From JAWKZG01 sp041396125 (GTDB lineage: Bacteria; Pseudomonadota; Gammaproteobacteria; Competibacterales; Competibacteraceae): a DNA stretch of 64,000 bases. Shown piece after piece: positions 15,953-25,871 of this stretch. Positions within the stretch are counted from its first letter, which is position 1; the number at the start of each line of letters is the position of its first letter. The DNA lies in NCBI GenBank assembly GCA_041396125.1, contig JAWKZG010000010.1, forward strand, positions 124,001 to 188,000, written 5' to 3'. The notes under the pieces are model-generated. The model had not been told where the DNA came from and searched no databases. It was given only the letters and a program-made list of their open reading frames with translations. Made by a program: the position numbers and the translations under genes.

Positions 15953-17464
15953 ATGTCCAGGCACGTTATCATTGCATCAATCATGCACGAGTCGCATACG
16001 TTTAATCCGGTAGCGACTGATCGCAGCAAGTTTACTGTGGAGTACGGCGACGAGGTCCTGGAAAAAAGTCGTGGTACGCGCACGGGCATCAGTGGGTTTA
16101 TTGATGCAGCAGCCGATTATGGCTGGACCTTCTCGATACCGATCAATGCCCGAGCGACGTCCGGGGGGCGGGTTACGCAAGCGGCCCTAGACGAATTTAT
16201 CGCGTGCCTTGAAAAAGCCATCCATGAGCAAAATAAACTGGACGGTATCGCCCTTGTGCTGCATGGGGCAATGAGTTGCGAGCATTGCGATGACGGTGAT
16301 GCTGAAATTCTGCGCCGGGTCCGCCTTGCGGCCGGAGATACGGTGCCAATTGCTGCGACAATCGATCCGCACGGCAACGTCAGCACCGGCATGACCGACA
16401 ATGCCAGCATCCTGTGTACTTACCGAACAACCCCACATATTGATCAGTACGATACATCGCGCCGTGCGGCGCAAATTCTGCACCGCGCCATGCTCGGCGA
16501 GGTAAACCCGAAAATTGTGCTGGCCCGCCGTCCGATGCTCTATGCCTTTGACCGTGGCCGCACCCACAATGGTCACGGGCCGATGGTTGAAGCCCTGGAA
16601 CTGGCGCAGCGCTGGGAACGGGAGCAGCCCGGCGTTCTGGGGGTTGGTGTACAGGCCGGATTCAGCCATGCAGATACGCCGCAAACAGGGCCTTCTGTTT
16701 ATATTGTCGGTGACGGCGATGCCCCTCTTTACCAGGATTTGGCGGAGCAGCTGATTGAATTTGGCTGGCAGAATCGGCAACGGGAGACCGTCTCCTTAGT
16801 CAGTCTTGATGAAGCCATGGCACGTGCCCGCGCCAATATCGAAAAAAACCCGAACGGACCACCGGCCGTGATTGGCGACTATGCCGATTCACCGGGCGGC
16901 GGTACGCCTGGCAATGGCACTAATATGTTGCGGGCGATGCTGGCCGCCAAACTTACCAATTGCGCCCTCGGTGCGATCAATGATCCGGACGTTGCCGCCT
17001 ATTGTGCCAAGGCGGGGGAGGGGGCCGAGGTCAAGGTTTCGCTGGGCGGCAAGATTGCCCCGGAGTTTGGTGGCGGTCCGCTGGACATCACTGCCACAGT
17101 GCTGAAAGTCTCGAATGGCGACTATGTTCATGAAGGGCCGAGCGCGACAGGGTGGCGGGGTAGTTTCGGAGTCAGTGTGCTACTGCAGGTGGAGGGGATT
17201 GAAGTGATCGTGTCTTCGCGCAACCAGAATTTCCTGGACACCCAGCAAGTCCGTATTTTCGGCATAGACCCAGAGCGAAAAGCGGTGGTGTCCTGCAAGA
17301 ATATGCATCACTTCAGAGCCGGTTTTACGCCGCTGGCCGCCGATATCATGTCCTGTGACAGTGGCGGTTTGACGGGTTATCAGTACCAGCGGCTGACCTA
17401 CCACAAATTACCACGACCCATCTGGCCTCTGGATGAGCCCCTGGATGAGCCCAGAACAGCATAA
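15953..17464 (+). CDS. M81-family metallopeptidase (MlrC/microcystinase C-like)
   Basis: 503 residues from ATG 15953, with GAGGA eight bases ahead. Conserved M81/MlrC blocks are the start IIASIMHESHTFNP, then LVLHGAMSCEHCDDGDAEIL, IDPHGNVSTGM with the metal-binding Asp-x-His, YRTTPHIDQYDT, and DYADSPGGGTPGNGT. MlrC in sphingomonads cleaves small linear peptides. Most homologues are of unknown substrate and sit beside peptide ABC transporters, as here. It is the first gene of the GntR-flanked operon, followed after 50 bp by a solute-binding protein. It is intact, unlike the transporter genes behind it. Confidence 0.88.
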   Translation: MSRHVIIASIMHESHTFNPVATDRSKFTVEYGDEVLEKSRGTRTGISGFIDAAADYGWTFSIPINARATSGGRVTQAALDEFIACLEKAIHEQNKLDGIALVLHGAMSCEHCDDGDAEILRRVRLAAGDTVPIAATIDPHGNVSTGMTDNASILCTYRTTPHIDQYDTSRRAAQILHRAMLGEVNPKIVLARRPMLYAFDRGRTHNGHGPMVEALELAQRWEREQPGVLGVGVQAGFSHADTPQTGPSVYIVGDGDAPLYQDLAEQLIEFGWQNRQRETVSLVSLDEAMARARANIEKNPNGPPAVIGDYADSPGGGTPGNGTNMLRAMLAAKLTNCALGAINDPDVAAYCAKAGEGAEVKVSLGGKIAPEFGGGPLDITATVLKVSNGDYVHEGPSATGWRGSFGVSVLLQVEGIEVIVSSRNQNFLDTQQVRIFGIDPERKAVVSCKNMHHFRAGFTPLAADIMSCDSGGLTGYQYQRLTYHKLPRPIWPLDEPLDEPRTA

Positions 17465-17515
17465 CGCGCATTTCGATTCGATCGTAAAAGTGTTTCACAA
17501 AGCCGGGAGGTGAGT

Positions 17516-19117
17516 ATGACTATTATTCGACAGGCGGCCATCATTCTGATCGGTGTAGCACTGGCAACCACCGTTGTTGCAAAAACCCCCAAGGATACTT
17601 TGGTAATTGCCCGAGAGATCAGTGGTATAGCCCATTGGGATCCGGCTGTTTCACAGATTCTTGAGGTCAATGAATTTAATACGGATATTTACAACCGACT
17701 GTTTGATTACAACCCGCTCAAGCCCGGTGAGCTGGAGCCGAGTCTGGCCGCCAGCTATGAGCTCTCAGAGGATGGCAAAACGCTGACTTTCAAGATACGG
17801 GAGGGGGTAAAGTTTCATTCCGGTAACCCGGTCAGCGCCTATGATGTCGAGTATTCCTTCCATCGTCTGCTGCTGGTAAACCGTGAGCCGGCCAGCACCA
17901 TGAAACAGCTGGGTTACACCCCTGAGAATGTCACAAGCCTTATCCGCGCCACAGACGAACAGACTTTTGTGTTGCAAACACCCGATCGCTTCGCGCCAAG
18001 CTATGTTCTCAACCTGCTGGCCTCATCAGGCACGTCGGTTGTCGACAGCTAACTTGTCAAAGAGCACGAGAAAGAGGGTGATTTCGGGGTTGAGTGGCTA
18101 GGCACTCACACGGCAGGCACCGGCCCATTTCAGCTGAAAACCTGGCGCCCGAACGATATCGTGATTTTTGATCGTTTCGATGAGCATTTCCGCTTCAAAC
18201 CTGAAATGAAGCGGGTCATGATACGGCACATTGCCGAAGCGTCGACCCAGCGCCTGCTATTGGAAAAAGGCGATGTAGACATGGCCTTTAATCTGACCGC
18301 CCAGGATGTGGATGCTGTTGCTGAGGGCGCTGATACCAAAGTGCAGATCAACACAGCGCGGCGGATCATGTACATCGGTTTTAATACCCGTGTAAAACCG
18401 TTCGATGATCCCCGGGTTACGCAGGCCATGAAGTATCTGATTGACTATGACGGCTTGGAAAAGACGGTGCTCAAGAACCTGGCTGTGATACGTCAGACGC
18501 CCTTACCCGCAGGTTTTTTCGGTGCTCTGGACGAGCGGCCGTTTAGCTATGATCCTGCCAAAGCGCGAGAACTATTGAAAGAAGCCGGCCTGGAACAAGG
18601 TTTCAGTTTCGAGCTGCTGGCTTACCCGCGCTCGCCGGAGGCCGAAATTGCGACAGCTTTTCAGGCCGCTGCCCGTGCCGTGGGCATTGATGTCAAAATT
18701 ATCAGTTTGCCCGGTAGCCAGTTGATTCCGCGCTATCGTGACCGCAATCTGGACGCGCTGCTGTTGGCCTATTCCGGTGGTTACGGTGACCCGAATGCGC
18801 AGCTCAGCAAGTTTGCGCTGAATCCCGCGTCGCTGCCGGGAGCGGATCCCGAGGCTGAACACCCTAGTATCCTTGCCTGGCGACTCGGCTGGTCGATGCC
18901 CGAGCTAAGCCAGCTTACCGATGCCGCGATACGCGAACGTGACACGGAGAAACGGCGCGACATGTATCACCAGATTCAGCGTGAATTATGGCAACGTGGG
19001 CCCTTTGCCTGGTGTTTTAACAACACCTTCGCACTGGGCCTGCGCGTCGGGGTCAATGGTTATCTGGTCGGCACCAATGGTACCGATACCAGCTTCAGCG
19101 CAGTTACCAAGGACTGA
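17516..19117 (+). pseudogene. Peptide ABC transporter solute-binding protein (SBP_bac_5), interrupted by a stop
   Basis: The ATG at 17516 follows GGGAGG. A signal peptide (IILIGVALATTVVAK) and the family-5 binding-protein fold are clear: VNEFNTDIYNRLFDYNPL, LEPSLAASYELSEDGKTLTF, then VKFHSGNPVSAYDVEYSFHR. An in-frame TAA at 18050-18052 interrupts the sequence ...SGTSVVDS-stop-LVKEHEKEGDFGVEW..., where a Lys-like codon is expected. The frame then continues undisturbed to 19117 (FALGLRVGVNGYLVGTNG). A single substitution accounts for the damage. Without read-through the peptide transporter would lack its receptor. Confidence 0.85.
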
Positions 19118-19219
19118 TCCCGTGCGGTGCGGGCAGGTGACGCGATCCTGCTCGTCAGGGCCCGCCAGCTGGTGTGGCCCGACGCTTTTCTCCAACGTCT
19201 TGTGCGGAAGATCTATAGC

Positions 19220-20239
19220 ATGATCAGACATGCCGGCATTCGCCTGTTTCTGCGCTGGCTCATGGTTCTGGCCAGCACGTTTTTGGGGCTGATTGCTATC
19301 ACTTTTGTGATTGGCCGCATTATGCCCATCGATCCGGTCATTCTGATCGTCGGCCAGGACGCTTCTAAAGACGCTTATGACCAGGTGTTTCACGAACTGG
19401 GCCTGCACCTTCCGCTGTACCAGCAATTTCTGATCTATCTCAGCGAGATTCTGCGGGGCGACTTTGGCATGTCAATTACGACCGCGCAGCCTGTGCTTGA
19501 CGACATCAGGCGGGTTGTGCCGGCGACGCTTGAACTGGCCACTATCGGCACCCTGGTTGGCACCCTGCTGGGGGTTCCGCTCGGGGTGATAGCGGCGGCA
19601 ACGCAAGGCAGCTGGATTGACAAGTTGGTCAGGGTGGTTTCGCTGATCGGCTACTCCGTTCCGGTATTTTGGAAGGGATTGATGCTGCTGCTGATTTTCT
19701 ACGCGGTGCTGGGCTGGACCGCGGGGCCTGGGCGGCTTGATGTGTTCTATGAAGGTATGGTCGAGAGCCATACAGGTCTGATTCTCATAGACAGCCTGAT
19801 TGCCGGCGAAACCGAGATATTCTGGAATGCGGTCGATCATATGATCCTGCCTGCGGTCAGCCTCGGCTATGCAGCCAGTGCCTATATCACGCGTATGACG
19901 CGCAGTTTTATGCTCGACCAGCTCAACCAGGAATATATCACCACTGCGCGGGTCAAGGGCATGGCGGAATGGCGCGTGGTCCTGTTTCATGCCTTTCGCA
20001 ATACCCTGGTGCCCCTGGTCACAGTGATTGCGCTGACCTATGGCATCCTGCTGGAAGGCTCTGTGCTCACCGAAACCGTGTTCGCCTGGCCAGGGCTCGG
20101 CATGTATCTCACCAATGCGTTGTTTAACGGCGATATGAACGCTGTGATTGGCGCAACAGTCGTTATTGGCGCGGTCTTTATCACACTCAATCTGACCTCC
20201 GACCTGCTGTATCGGATGCTTGATCCAAGGGCGCGATGA
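19220..20239 (+). CDS. Peptide ABC transporter permease, DppB/OppB type
   Basis: 339 residues from ATG 19220. The frame is open further left, but the upstream part is not membrane-like. Typical DppB features are the N-terminal membrane helix (FLRWLMVLASTFLGLIAITF), the BPD_transp_1 region, and the EAA loop EYITTARVKGMAEWRV, which docks the ATPase. The end RMLDPRAR is also family-like. It overlaps the next permease by 4 bp (ATGA), showing translational coupling. It is intact, although the binding protein and ATPase genes of the same system are broken. Confidence 0.88.
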   Translation: MIRHAGIRLFLRWLMVLASTFLGLIAITFVIGRIMPIDPVILIVGQDASKDAYDQVFHELGLHLPLYQQFLIYLSEILRGDFGMSITTAQPVLDDIRRVVPATLELATIGTLVGTLLGVPLGVIAAATQGSWIDKLVRVVSLIGYSVPVFWKGLMLLLIFYAVLGWTAGPGRLDVFYEGMVESHTGLILIDSLIAGETEIFWNAVDHMILPAVSLGYAASAYITRMTRSFMLDQLNQEYITTARVKGMAEWRVVLFHAFRNTLVPLVTVIALTYGILLEGSVLTETVFAWPGLGMYLTNALFNGDMNAVIGATVVIGAVFITLNLTSDLLYRMLDPRAR

Positions 20240-21153
20240 AACGAGCAATAGATCTGAATACGGTTCAAACCTGGCTGCTTACTGACAAGGCACAGTCGCC
20301 ACTGCAGGCTTTTCTTGGCCGCCAGTATCTGAACACCCGTCACTTCTTTGCCAATGGCACGGCGGTCTGCGGGCTGGCTATTATTCTGCTGTTAGTGGTC
20401 ATTGGTGTGTTTGCGCCGGTGCTGGCACCCTACGATCCGATTGCCATAAGCCTTGTCGATCATCTGCAAGCGCCTTCAGCCGCCCACTGGATGGGCACCG
20501 ATGAATACGGTCGCGATATACTCAGCCGGGTGATTTACGGCGCCCGCGAGACGCTCTATATCGTGGGCCTGGTGTTGCTGCTCACAGCACCGTTCGGCCT
20601 ACTGGTCGGGTGCATTTCAGGCTATGTCGGTGGCTGGGTGGATATTATTCTGATGCGCCTTACTGATATCGTGCTGGCCTTTCCCTCACTGATTCTGGCG
20701 CTGGCTTTCGTGGCCGCCCTTGGGCCCAGTATTGAAAATGCCGTGATAGCGATTGCGATTACCCGCTGGCCGCCTTACGCCCGTATTGCGCGGGCAGAAA
20801 CCATTACGCTGCGGCGCAGCGAATTTATCAGCGCTATCCGTCTGCAAGGGGCATCGACCAGCCGTATTGTGCTGCGTCATATCGTACCGATGACCTTATC
20901 ATCCGTGATTATTCGCGCCACGCTCGATATGGCGGCAGTCATTCTTATTGCGGCCGGTCTCGGTTTTCTCGGACTGGGCGCACAACCACCAACGCCGGAG
21001 TGGGGCGCAATGCTGTCTACCGGGCGGAAATACCTGCTGGGCCATTGGTGGGTTGGCACTTTTCCCGGACTGGCGATCTTTATCGTCAGTATGGGGTTCA
21101 ATTTGCTGGGTGATGGCTTGCGCGATGTGCTTGATCCCAGGAGTGTCCGATGA
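20236..21153 (+). CDS. Peptide ABC transporter permease, DppC/OppC type
   Basis: 305 residues. The N-terminal cytoplasmic segment is followed by GLAIILLLVVIGVFAPVLAP, YDPIAISLVDHLQAPSAAHW and MGTDEYGRDILSRVIYGARE, the hallmark DppC block. The EAA loop is EFISAIRLQGASTSRIVLRH. The C-terminus is SMGFNLLGDGLRDVLDPR. Overlapping ATGA junctions on both sides place it in the middle of the operon. The ORF is intact. Confidence 0.9.
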   Translation: MKRAIDLNTVQTWLLTDKAQSPLQAFLGRQYLNTRHFFANGTAVCGLAIILLLVVIGVFAPVLAPYDPIAISLVDHLQAPSAAHWMGTDEYGRDILSRVIYGARETLYIVGLVLLLTAPFGLLVGCISGYVGGWVDIILMRLTDIVLAFPSLILALAFVAALGPSIENAVIAIAITRWPPYARIARAETITLRRSEFISAIRLQGASTSRIVLRHIVPMTLSSVIIRATLDMAAVILIAAGLGFLGLGAQPPTPEWGAMLSTGRKYLLGHWWVGTFPGLAIFIVSMGFNLLGDGLRDVLDPRSVR

Positions 21154-22796
21154 CCGCTACCCCTGTTTCCCCGCCGCTGCTGGATATCAAAAACCTGCAG
21201 GTCACCTTCCGTACCCCTGTCCGGTCTTATGCAGGCGGTCAAAGGTATTAGTTTTCAAATGGGCCGTGAAAAGCTGGGCATTGTTGGGGAGTCCGGCTCG
21301 GGCAAATCCATGACCGGCCGCTCGATCCTGCGGTTGGTTCCCGCTAACGGTACGGTCAGTGCGAGTCACATGCGGTTCGATGGCATTGACCTGCCCGCCT
21401 TGAATGAACGGGCCATGCGACAGGTGCGGGGGCGGCGTATTTCAATGGTTATGCAGGATCCCAAATACTCGCTGAATCCTGTCGTCACCATCGGCGCACA
21501 GATTTCCGAAGCCTATCGCATTCATCACCGTGTTGGCCGCCGGGAAGCCCACAGGCCGTACCCTGGAAATGTTGCGGGCTGTAAAAATCCGCGATCCGGG
21601 CGTGTTTATCGCGCGCACCCTCACGAATTGTCTGGCGGTATGGGGCAACGTGTGATGATCGCCATGATGCTGATCCCTGATCCTGACCTGCTGATCGCCG
21701 ATGAGCCTACGTCGGCACTGGATGCGACCGTACAGCTGTCCGTGCTCGACATCCTCGACGAACTGGTTGAAGAGCGCGGCATGGGATTAATTTTATCAGC
21801 CATGATCTCAATATGGTCGCATCGTTTTGCAGCCGTATCCTGATTATGAATCAGGGCGAGATTGTCGAATCCTGCGCCGCCAGCGACCTGGGACGCTCAG
21901 AGCATCCTTATACCCGCAGTCTGCTGGCTGCGGTGCCACGGATCAGTGACCAGGCAGACAGTGAGTTTTTAGCTTGCAAACGCGAATCAGAGCGCACCCC
22001 CCCTGCTATTGTTGTTGAGGACCTGCGGGTTGCCTTTGGCCAGGGACGCGACGAGGTGATCGCTCTGCAAGGCCTGTCACTGCATATTAATGCAGGGGAA
22101 TCCTATGGCATTGTCGGGGAATCCGGCTCTGGAAAATCGACCATTCTGGCCGCCTTAAGCGGGCTCATTCAGCACTGGACCGGCCGTATCCAGGTACAGG
22201 GCCAGCCGGTCAAACCCACCCGGACAGTCGCTGACTATCGTCTTCTGCAACTGGTTTTTCAAGACCCTTATGGTTCATTACATCCTCGACTGACGATCAA
22301 CAGCACACTGGCCGAAGCGCTGGCGATTCATGGGGCTTGGTGACCGTGACCAGCGTATCTGCCAGGCTCTGGCCGATGTTGGCCTGACTGAGGATTTTCG
22401 CTTTCGCTATCCCCATCAGCTATCCGGCGGCCAGCGGCAGCGGTGGCGATCGCCCGCGCCCTGATTCTGGAACCGCGCATTCTGTTGCTGGATGAACCCA
22501 CCTCGGCTTTGGACGTATCGGTACAGGCAGAAATTTTGAAACTTCTTAAACGGTTACGCCGGGAGCGTCAATTAACCTACGTGCTGGTCAGCCACAATAT
22601 CGCTGTTGTTGCTGGCATGTGCGACCGCGTGGCCGTAATGAAAGCGGGCGAGATGGTCGAGGAAATAGCCGCCAGCAGTTTGCAAAACCAACATAACCAC
22701 CATCCTTACACCACAGAATTATTGCATGCTGCCATGCGCTTCGACCTTGGCGCAGTAGCGACGAATAATCTGCAGCCAGTCATAGAAGGGGCATGA
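21150..22796 (+). pseudogene. Tandem peptide ABC transporter ATPases (DppD-DppF type), multiply frameshifted
   Basis: The first ATPase begins at ATG 21150 (LLDIKNLQVTFRT). It shows Walker A GESGSGKSMTGRS, signature LSGGMGQRVM and Walker B LLIADEPTSALDA. Frames change near 21225, 21545, 21590 and 21790. The second ATPase begins about 22000 (AIVVEDLRVAFGQ) with Walker A GESGSGKSTILA, signature QLSGGQRQR and ILLLDEPTSALDV. It breaks near 22330 and 22440. No stop or start separates the two domains in frame from 21813 to 22343, so the ancestor may have been a fused double ATPase (GsiA/YejF-like). The final frame ends in ATGATG overlap with the decarboxylase gene. At least six indels make it non-functional as written. 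Confidence 0.82.
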
Positions 22797-24073
22797 TGAA
22801 AATACAGGACGCATCCGCGGGAATCGAACGTCGGGGGTTCCCGGCACATAGCACGCAATGGGCTCAACTGAAGGAGACCATGCACGATTATGCTAAAGGC
22901 GATGTTGATTGGCGCAATGGCCGGTCGCCGCTCTATGTGTTTTTTGCCGATGCGGACGTACTGGACGTTGCGCGGGAAGCCTATGGCATGTTCATGTCGG
23001 AAAATGCTTTGGGGCCTGCCGCGTTTCCCAGCCTGAAGCGGATGGAGGAAGAAGTCATCGAGATGGCGCTGGATCTGTTGCAGGCACCAGCAGGTGCCGC
23101 AGGCTCCATGACCTCCGGCGGTACCGAAAGTATTTTTCTGGCGCTCAAGGCGGCCCGGGAATGGATGCGAGCCGAACGGCCACACATCACCGAACCGGAA
23201 ATTTTACTGCCTTATTCGGCCCATCCCGCCTTCAACAAGGGTGCCCATTACCTTGGCCTGAACGTGCGACGGATACCGCTGGCAGCTGATTTTCGCGCTG
23301 ATCCTGAAGCGATGCGGGCGGCTATTACAGAATCGACAGCTATGATCGTGGGTTCCGCTGTGGCCTATCCTCAGGGTGTTTTCGATCCTATCGAAGCGCT
23401 GGCGGCGATTGCCCGTGAGGCCGATATATGGATGCACGTGGATGCCTGTGTGGGCGGTTATTCGGCCCCGTTTGTCGCCAGACTGGGATATCCGGTGCCC
23501 GCTTTTGATCTCAGTGTTCCTGGTGTTCGCTCGATTTCAGCGGACTTGCACAAATATGGTTTTGCCGCCAAGGGTGCCTCGACGATTCTGTATGCGGATG
23601 CCAGGTACCACCACTATCAGCAGTATGAGTTCTCTGCCTGGCCCAAGGGGCTCTATCGGACCCCCACGTTTTCCGGAACTCGCCCCGGCGGTGCCGTGGC
23701 CGCTGCCTGGGCGGTGCTGAATTATTTGGGCCTGGAAGGTTATCTGCGCATCAACAAACAATTAATGGAAATGCGCGACGCTTATATCGCTGGAATAAAC
23801 GCTATCCCGGAATTGCATGTGTGGGGAAATCCAGGCCTCGGTATCATCACCTTTGGATCAGAGGTTCTCAATATTTTTGCAGTCGCCGAGCGCATGGCCC
23901 AGCGTGGCTGGTACCCCAACGTGGTGGCAGAACCGGCCGCCATTCACCTGATGTTGTCTTTGGCGCATCAATCTGGACGCGAGGAGTATCTGGCTGATCT
24001 AGGCGCGTGTGTTGACGCCGTGATGGCGGCCGGCGGGCATATCCCCTCTACCATTAAGCCGGTGACCTATTAA
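22793..24073 (+). CDS. PLP-dependent group II decarboxylase / sphingosine-phosphate-lyase-like enzyme
   Basis: 426 residues. Fold-type I PLP enzyme: phosphate-binding SMTSGGTESIFLALKAAREW, cofactor Asp in MHVDACVGGYSAPF, and the Schiff-base Lys in SISADLHKYGFAAKGAS. The pattern is closest to glutamate/tyrosine decarboxylases and sphingosine-1-phosphate lyase relatives annotated in bacteria as aspartate decarboxylase-like. The N-terminus (MHDYAKGDVDWRNGRSPLY) matches the lyase subgroup. The substrate is uncertain; an amino acid released by the M81 peptidase is plausible. Last gene of the rightward operon, overlapping the ATPase stop, and followed by a hairpin shared with the converging operon. 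It is intact. Confidence 0.85.
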   Translation: MMKIQDASAGIERRGFPAHSTQWAQLKETMHDYAKGDVDWRNGRSPLYVFFADADVLDVAREAYGMFMSENALGPAAFPSLKRMEEEVIEMALDLLQAPAGAAGSMTSGGTESIFLALKAAREWMRAERPHITEPEILLPYSAHPAFNKGAHYLGLNVRRIPLAADFRADPEAMRAAITESTAMIVGSAVAYPQGVFDPIEALAAIAREADIWMHVDACVGGYSAPFVARLGYPVPAFDLSVPGVRSISADLHKYGFAAKGASTILYADARYHHYQQYEFSAWPKGLYRTPTFSGTRPGGAVAAAWAVLNYLGLEGYLRINKQLMEMRDAYIAGINAIPELHVWGNPGLGIITFGSEVLNIFAVAERMAQRGWYPNVVAEPAAIHLMLSLAHQSGREEYLADLGACVDAVMAAGGHIPSTIKPVTY

Positions 24074-24084
24074 ATCCGGCTTAA
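24054..24084. terminator. Bidirectional hairpin between converging operons
   Basis: TTAAGCCGG (24054-24062) and CCGGCTTAA (24076-24084) form a perfect 9-bp stem with a 13-nt loop containing the decarboxylase stop codon. The two operons are only 12 bp apart, so one structure probably terminates both. No long T-run is present on either side. Confidence 0.55.
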
Positions 24085-24085
24085 A

Positions 24086-24892
24086 TTACCCGAAATGAGC
24101 GCTGACCGTTCCCAGCGGGCCGAAATCAGCGCTGATAGTGTCACCGTGCTGGGTTTCGACAGGGCGGATAAAAGAGCCCGATAGCACGATTTGGCCAGCG
24201 TCCAGTCCGCTGCCGATCTGATGCAGCCGTCGGACCAGCCAGACAATGCCGGTCGCGGGATGATTCAGCACGCCGGCGCCCAGGCCGGTTTCCACCACCA
24301 GGCCGTTTTTGGACACGATGGCTCCCACCCAGCGCATATCGACCGCATCGACCCGAACCGGTCGGCCACCTGTGACCAGGCCGGCGTTGGCCGCATTGTC
24401 CGAGACGGTATCAATGATGGTTCGTTGCGCCCCGTTTTCCGGTTCGCGGCGTACCACGCGTGTATCCAGAATTTCCAGCGCAGGCACCAGATAATCGGTG
24501 GCGTTCAGGACGTCGAAAATACCGACCTGCGGGCCTTGCAACGGGGCTTTCATAACAAACGCAATTTCCGCTTCGACGCGGGGCTGAATGAACCGGTCCG
24601 GCGCAATAGTGACACCGTCTTCGAACTGCATATCGTCCAGCAGCACGCCCGAGTCCGGGGTGTCTATCTGCAAGGCGGCCTGCATGGCCTGCGAGGTTAG
24701 GCCGATTTTCCAGCCGATGCGGCGACGGCCGGCGGCAAGTTTCAGGCGGACCCAGGCGTCCTGTACCGCATAGGCATCGGCCAGATTGGCAGCCGGGAAA
24801 CGTCGGGAAATCAGTGGAATTTGCGTTCTTGAGCGCTCCGCCTGATCCAGTTCAGCGGCCAGCACTGCAACAGTATCTGCTGGCAGGGTCAT
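24086..24892 (-). CDS. 2-keto-4-pentenoate / 2-oxohepta-3-ene-1,7-dioate hydratase family (MhpD/HpaH-like)
   Basis: 268 residues, family-typical length. Blocks are SRRFPAANLADAYAVQDAWV, RRRIGWKIGLTSQAMQAALQ, the metal-site region QPRVEAEIAFVMKAPL, and VPALEILDTRV. These enzymes hydrate dienoate products of aromatic meta-cleavage. The start overlaps the upstream FAH-family gene by 4 bp. As last gene of the leftward operon it would act after the isomerase and decarboxylase steps. Because no ring-cleavage dioxygenase is nearby, the true substrate may differ from homoprotocatechuate intermediates. The ORF is intact. Confidence 0.85.
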   Translation of the reverse strand: MTLPADTVAVLAAELDQAERSRTQIPLISRRFPAANLADAYAVQDAWVRLKLAAGRRRIGWKIGLTSQAMQAALQIDTPDSGVLLDDMQFEDGVTIAPDRFIQPRVEAEIAFVMKAPLQGPQVGIFDVLNATDYLVPALEILDTRVVRREPENGAQRTIIDTVSDNAANAGLVTGGRPVRVDAVDMRWVGAIVSKNGLVVETGLGAGVLNHPATGIVWLVRRLHQIGSGLDAGQIVLSGSFIRPVETQHGDTISADFGPLGTVSAHFG

Positions 24893-25785
24893 GCCGGTTC
24901 TCCTCCGCTGACTGCATCTTCATCTGCAACCGGGTTACGCAGGCAGCCCAGGCCTTCGGCCTCGACCTCGACAATATCACCCGGTTTCAGCCAGACTGGC
25001 GGATCCAGCCGTGCGCCCGCGCCGGTGGGGGTGCCGGTGACGATCACATCACCCGCGCTCAGGGTGGTAAAGGTTGAAATATAGTTAATGATCTTGCGAA
25101 AACTGAATAGCATCCGGCCGGTTCGATCAGCTTGCCGCAGTTCACCGTTAACGCGGGTAGTCAGGCGGATATCCGCAATCTGGCTTTCGTCAGTGAACGG
25201 GATAATCCAGGGTCCCATAGCGCCGCTGGCATCAAAGTTTTTGCCTTGTGTAACGTTAAACTTCGCATGCCGGACCCAGTCCCGCAGCGTACCTTCATTA
25301 CACAGCGAAAGCGCCGCGATGTGATCGAGTGCATCGGCTTCGGCAATTCTGCGACCGGGTTTGCCGATCACAATGACAATCTCGCCTTCATAGTCGAGCT
25401 TGATGGATTCTTTCGGGCGTAGCAGGGGTCTTTCATGGCCGGTGAAGGAGCGCGGAAAACGCACAAACAGGGACGGGTTTGCGGGGGCCTGTTGCTGATC
25501 TTTATATTCTTCGTTGCGGTCGGGGTAGTTCACGCCAACGCACAGGATTTTCTCGGGCGCGTGCAGCGGGATATCGTAACGGACATCGTCAAAGCCGAAA
25601 TCGACAGCTGCGGCGCGCCCGAGTTCGGCCGCTGTGTTCAGATCGCCCTGCCGGACCACATCCAGCAGGCTCGACCAGCGGTCGGCGTAACGCGTTGACA
25701 GATCGACCAGGCCGCTGGCGGTGACCAGGCCAAACCGTTTTTTACCGTCGGCGGTGAAGCTTGACAGTCTTGCGTGTTCAGACAT
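24889..25785 (-). CDS. Fumarylacetoacetate hydrolase-family enzyme (HpaG-like)
   Basis: 298 residues. The N-terminal sub-domain (FTADGKKRFGLVTASGLVDL) precedes the FAH catalytic fold: KILCVGVNYPDRNEEYKDQQ, the metal-binding LDYEGEIVIVIGKPGRRI, TQGKNFDASGAMGPWI and VIVTGTPTGAGARLDPP. Members hydrolyse or decarboxylate acylpyruvate-like compounds. With hydratase and isomerase partners here, an HpaG-type decarboxylase/isomerase is the best analogy. The gene lies 86 bp after the permease gene of the TTT transporter and overlaps the hydratase by 4 bp. The ORF is intact. Confidence 0.87.
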   Translation of the reverse strand: MSEHARLSSFTADGKKRFGLVTASGLVDLSTRYADRWSSLLDVVRQGDLNTAAELGRAAAVDFGFDDVRYDIPLHAPEKILCVGVNYPDRNEEYKDQQQAPANPSLFVRFPRSFTGHERPLLRPKESIKLDYEGEIVIVIGKPGRRIAEADALDHIAALSLCNEGTLRDWVRHAKFNVTQGKNFDASGAMGPWIIPFTDESQIADIRLTTRVNGELRQADRTGRMLFSFRKIINYISTFTTLSAGDVIVTGTPTGAGARLDPPVWLKPGDIVEVEAEGLGCLRNPVADEDAVSGGEPA

Positions 25786-25871
25786 TTTTTCTCCGTTGCA
25801 ATCAATGAGGTTCCCGGTTGGGATACAGATTTATAGATACGGCTTATGAATATTCTGGCCGGGCCAGTCGC

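Noticed and set aside
19472..20248. 258-codon open frame antisense to the DppB-type permease
   Set aside because: His/Gln-rich shadow; the plus strand encodes a clear permease.
21813..22343. A separate short ABC-ATPase gene
   Set aside because: The frame spans the end of one ATPase and the start of the next; it only arises from frameshifts on both sides.
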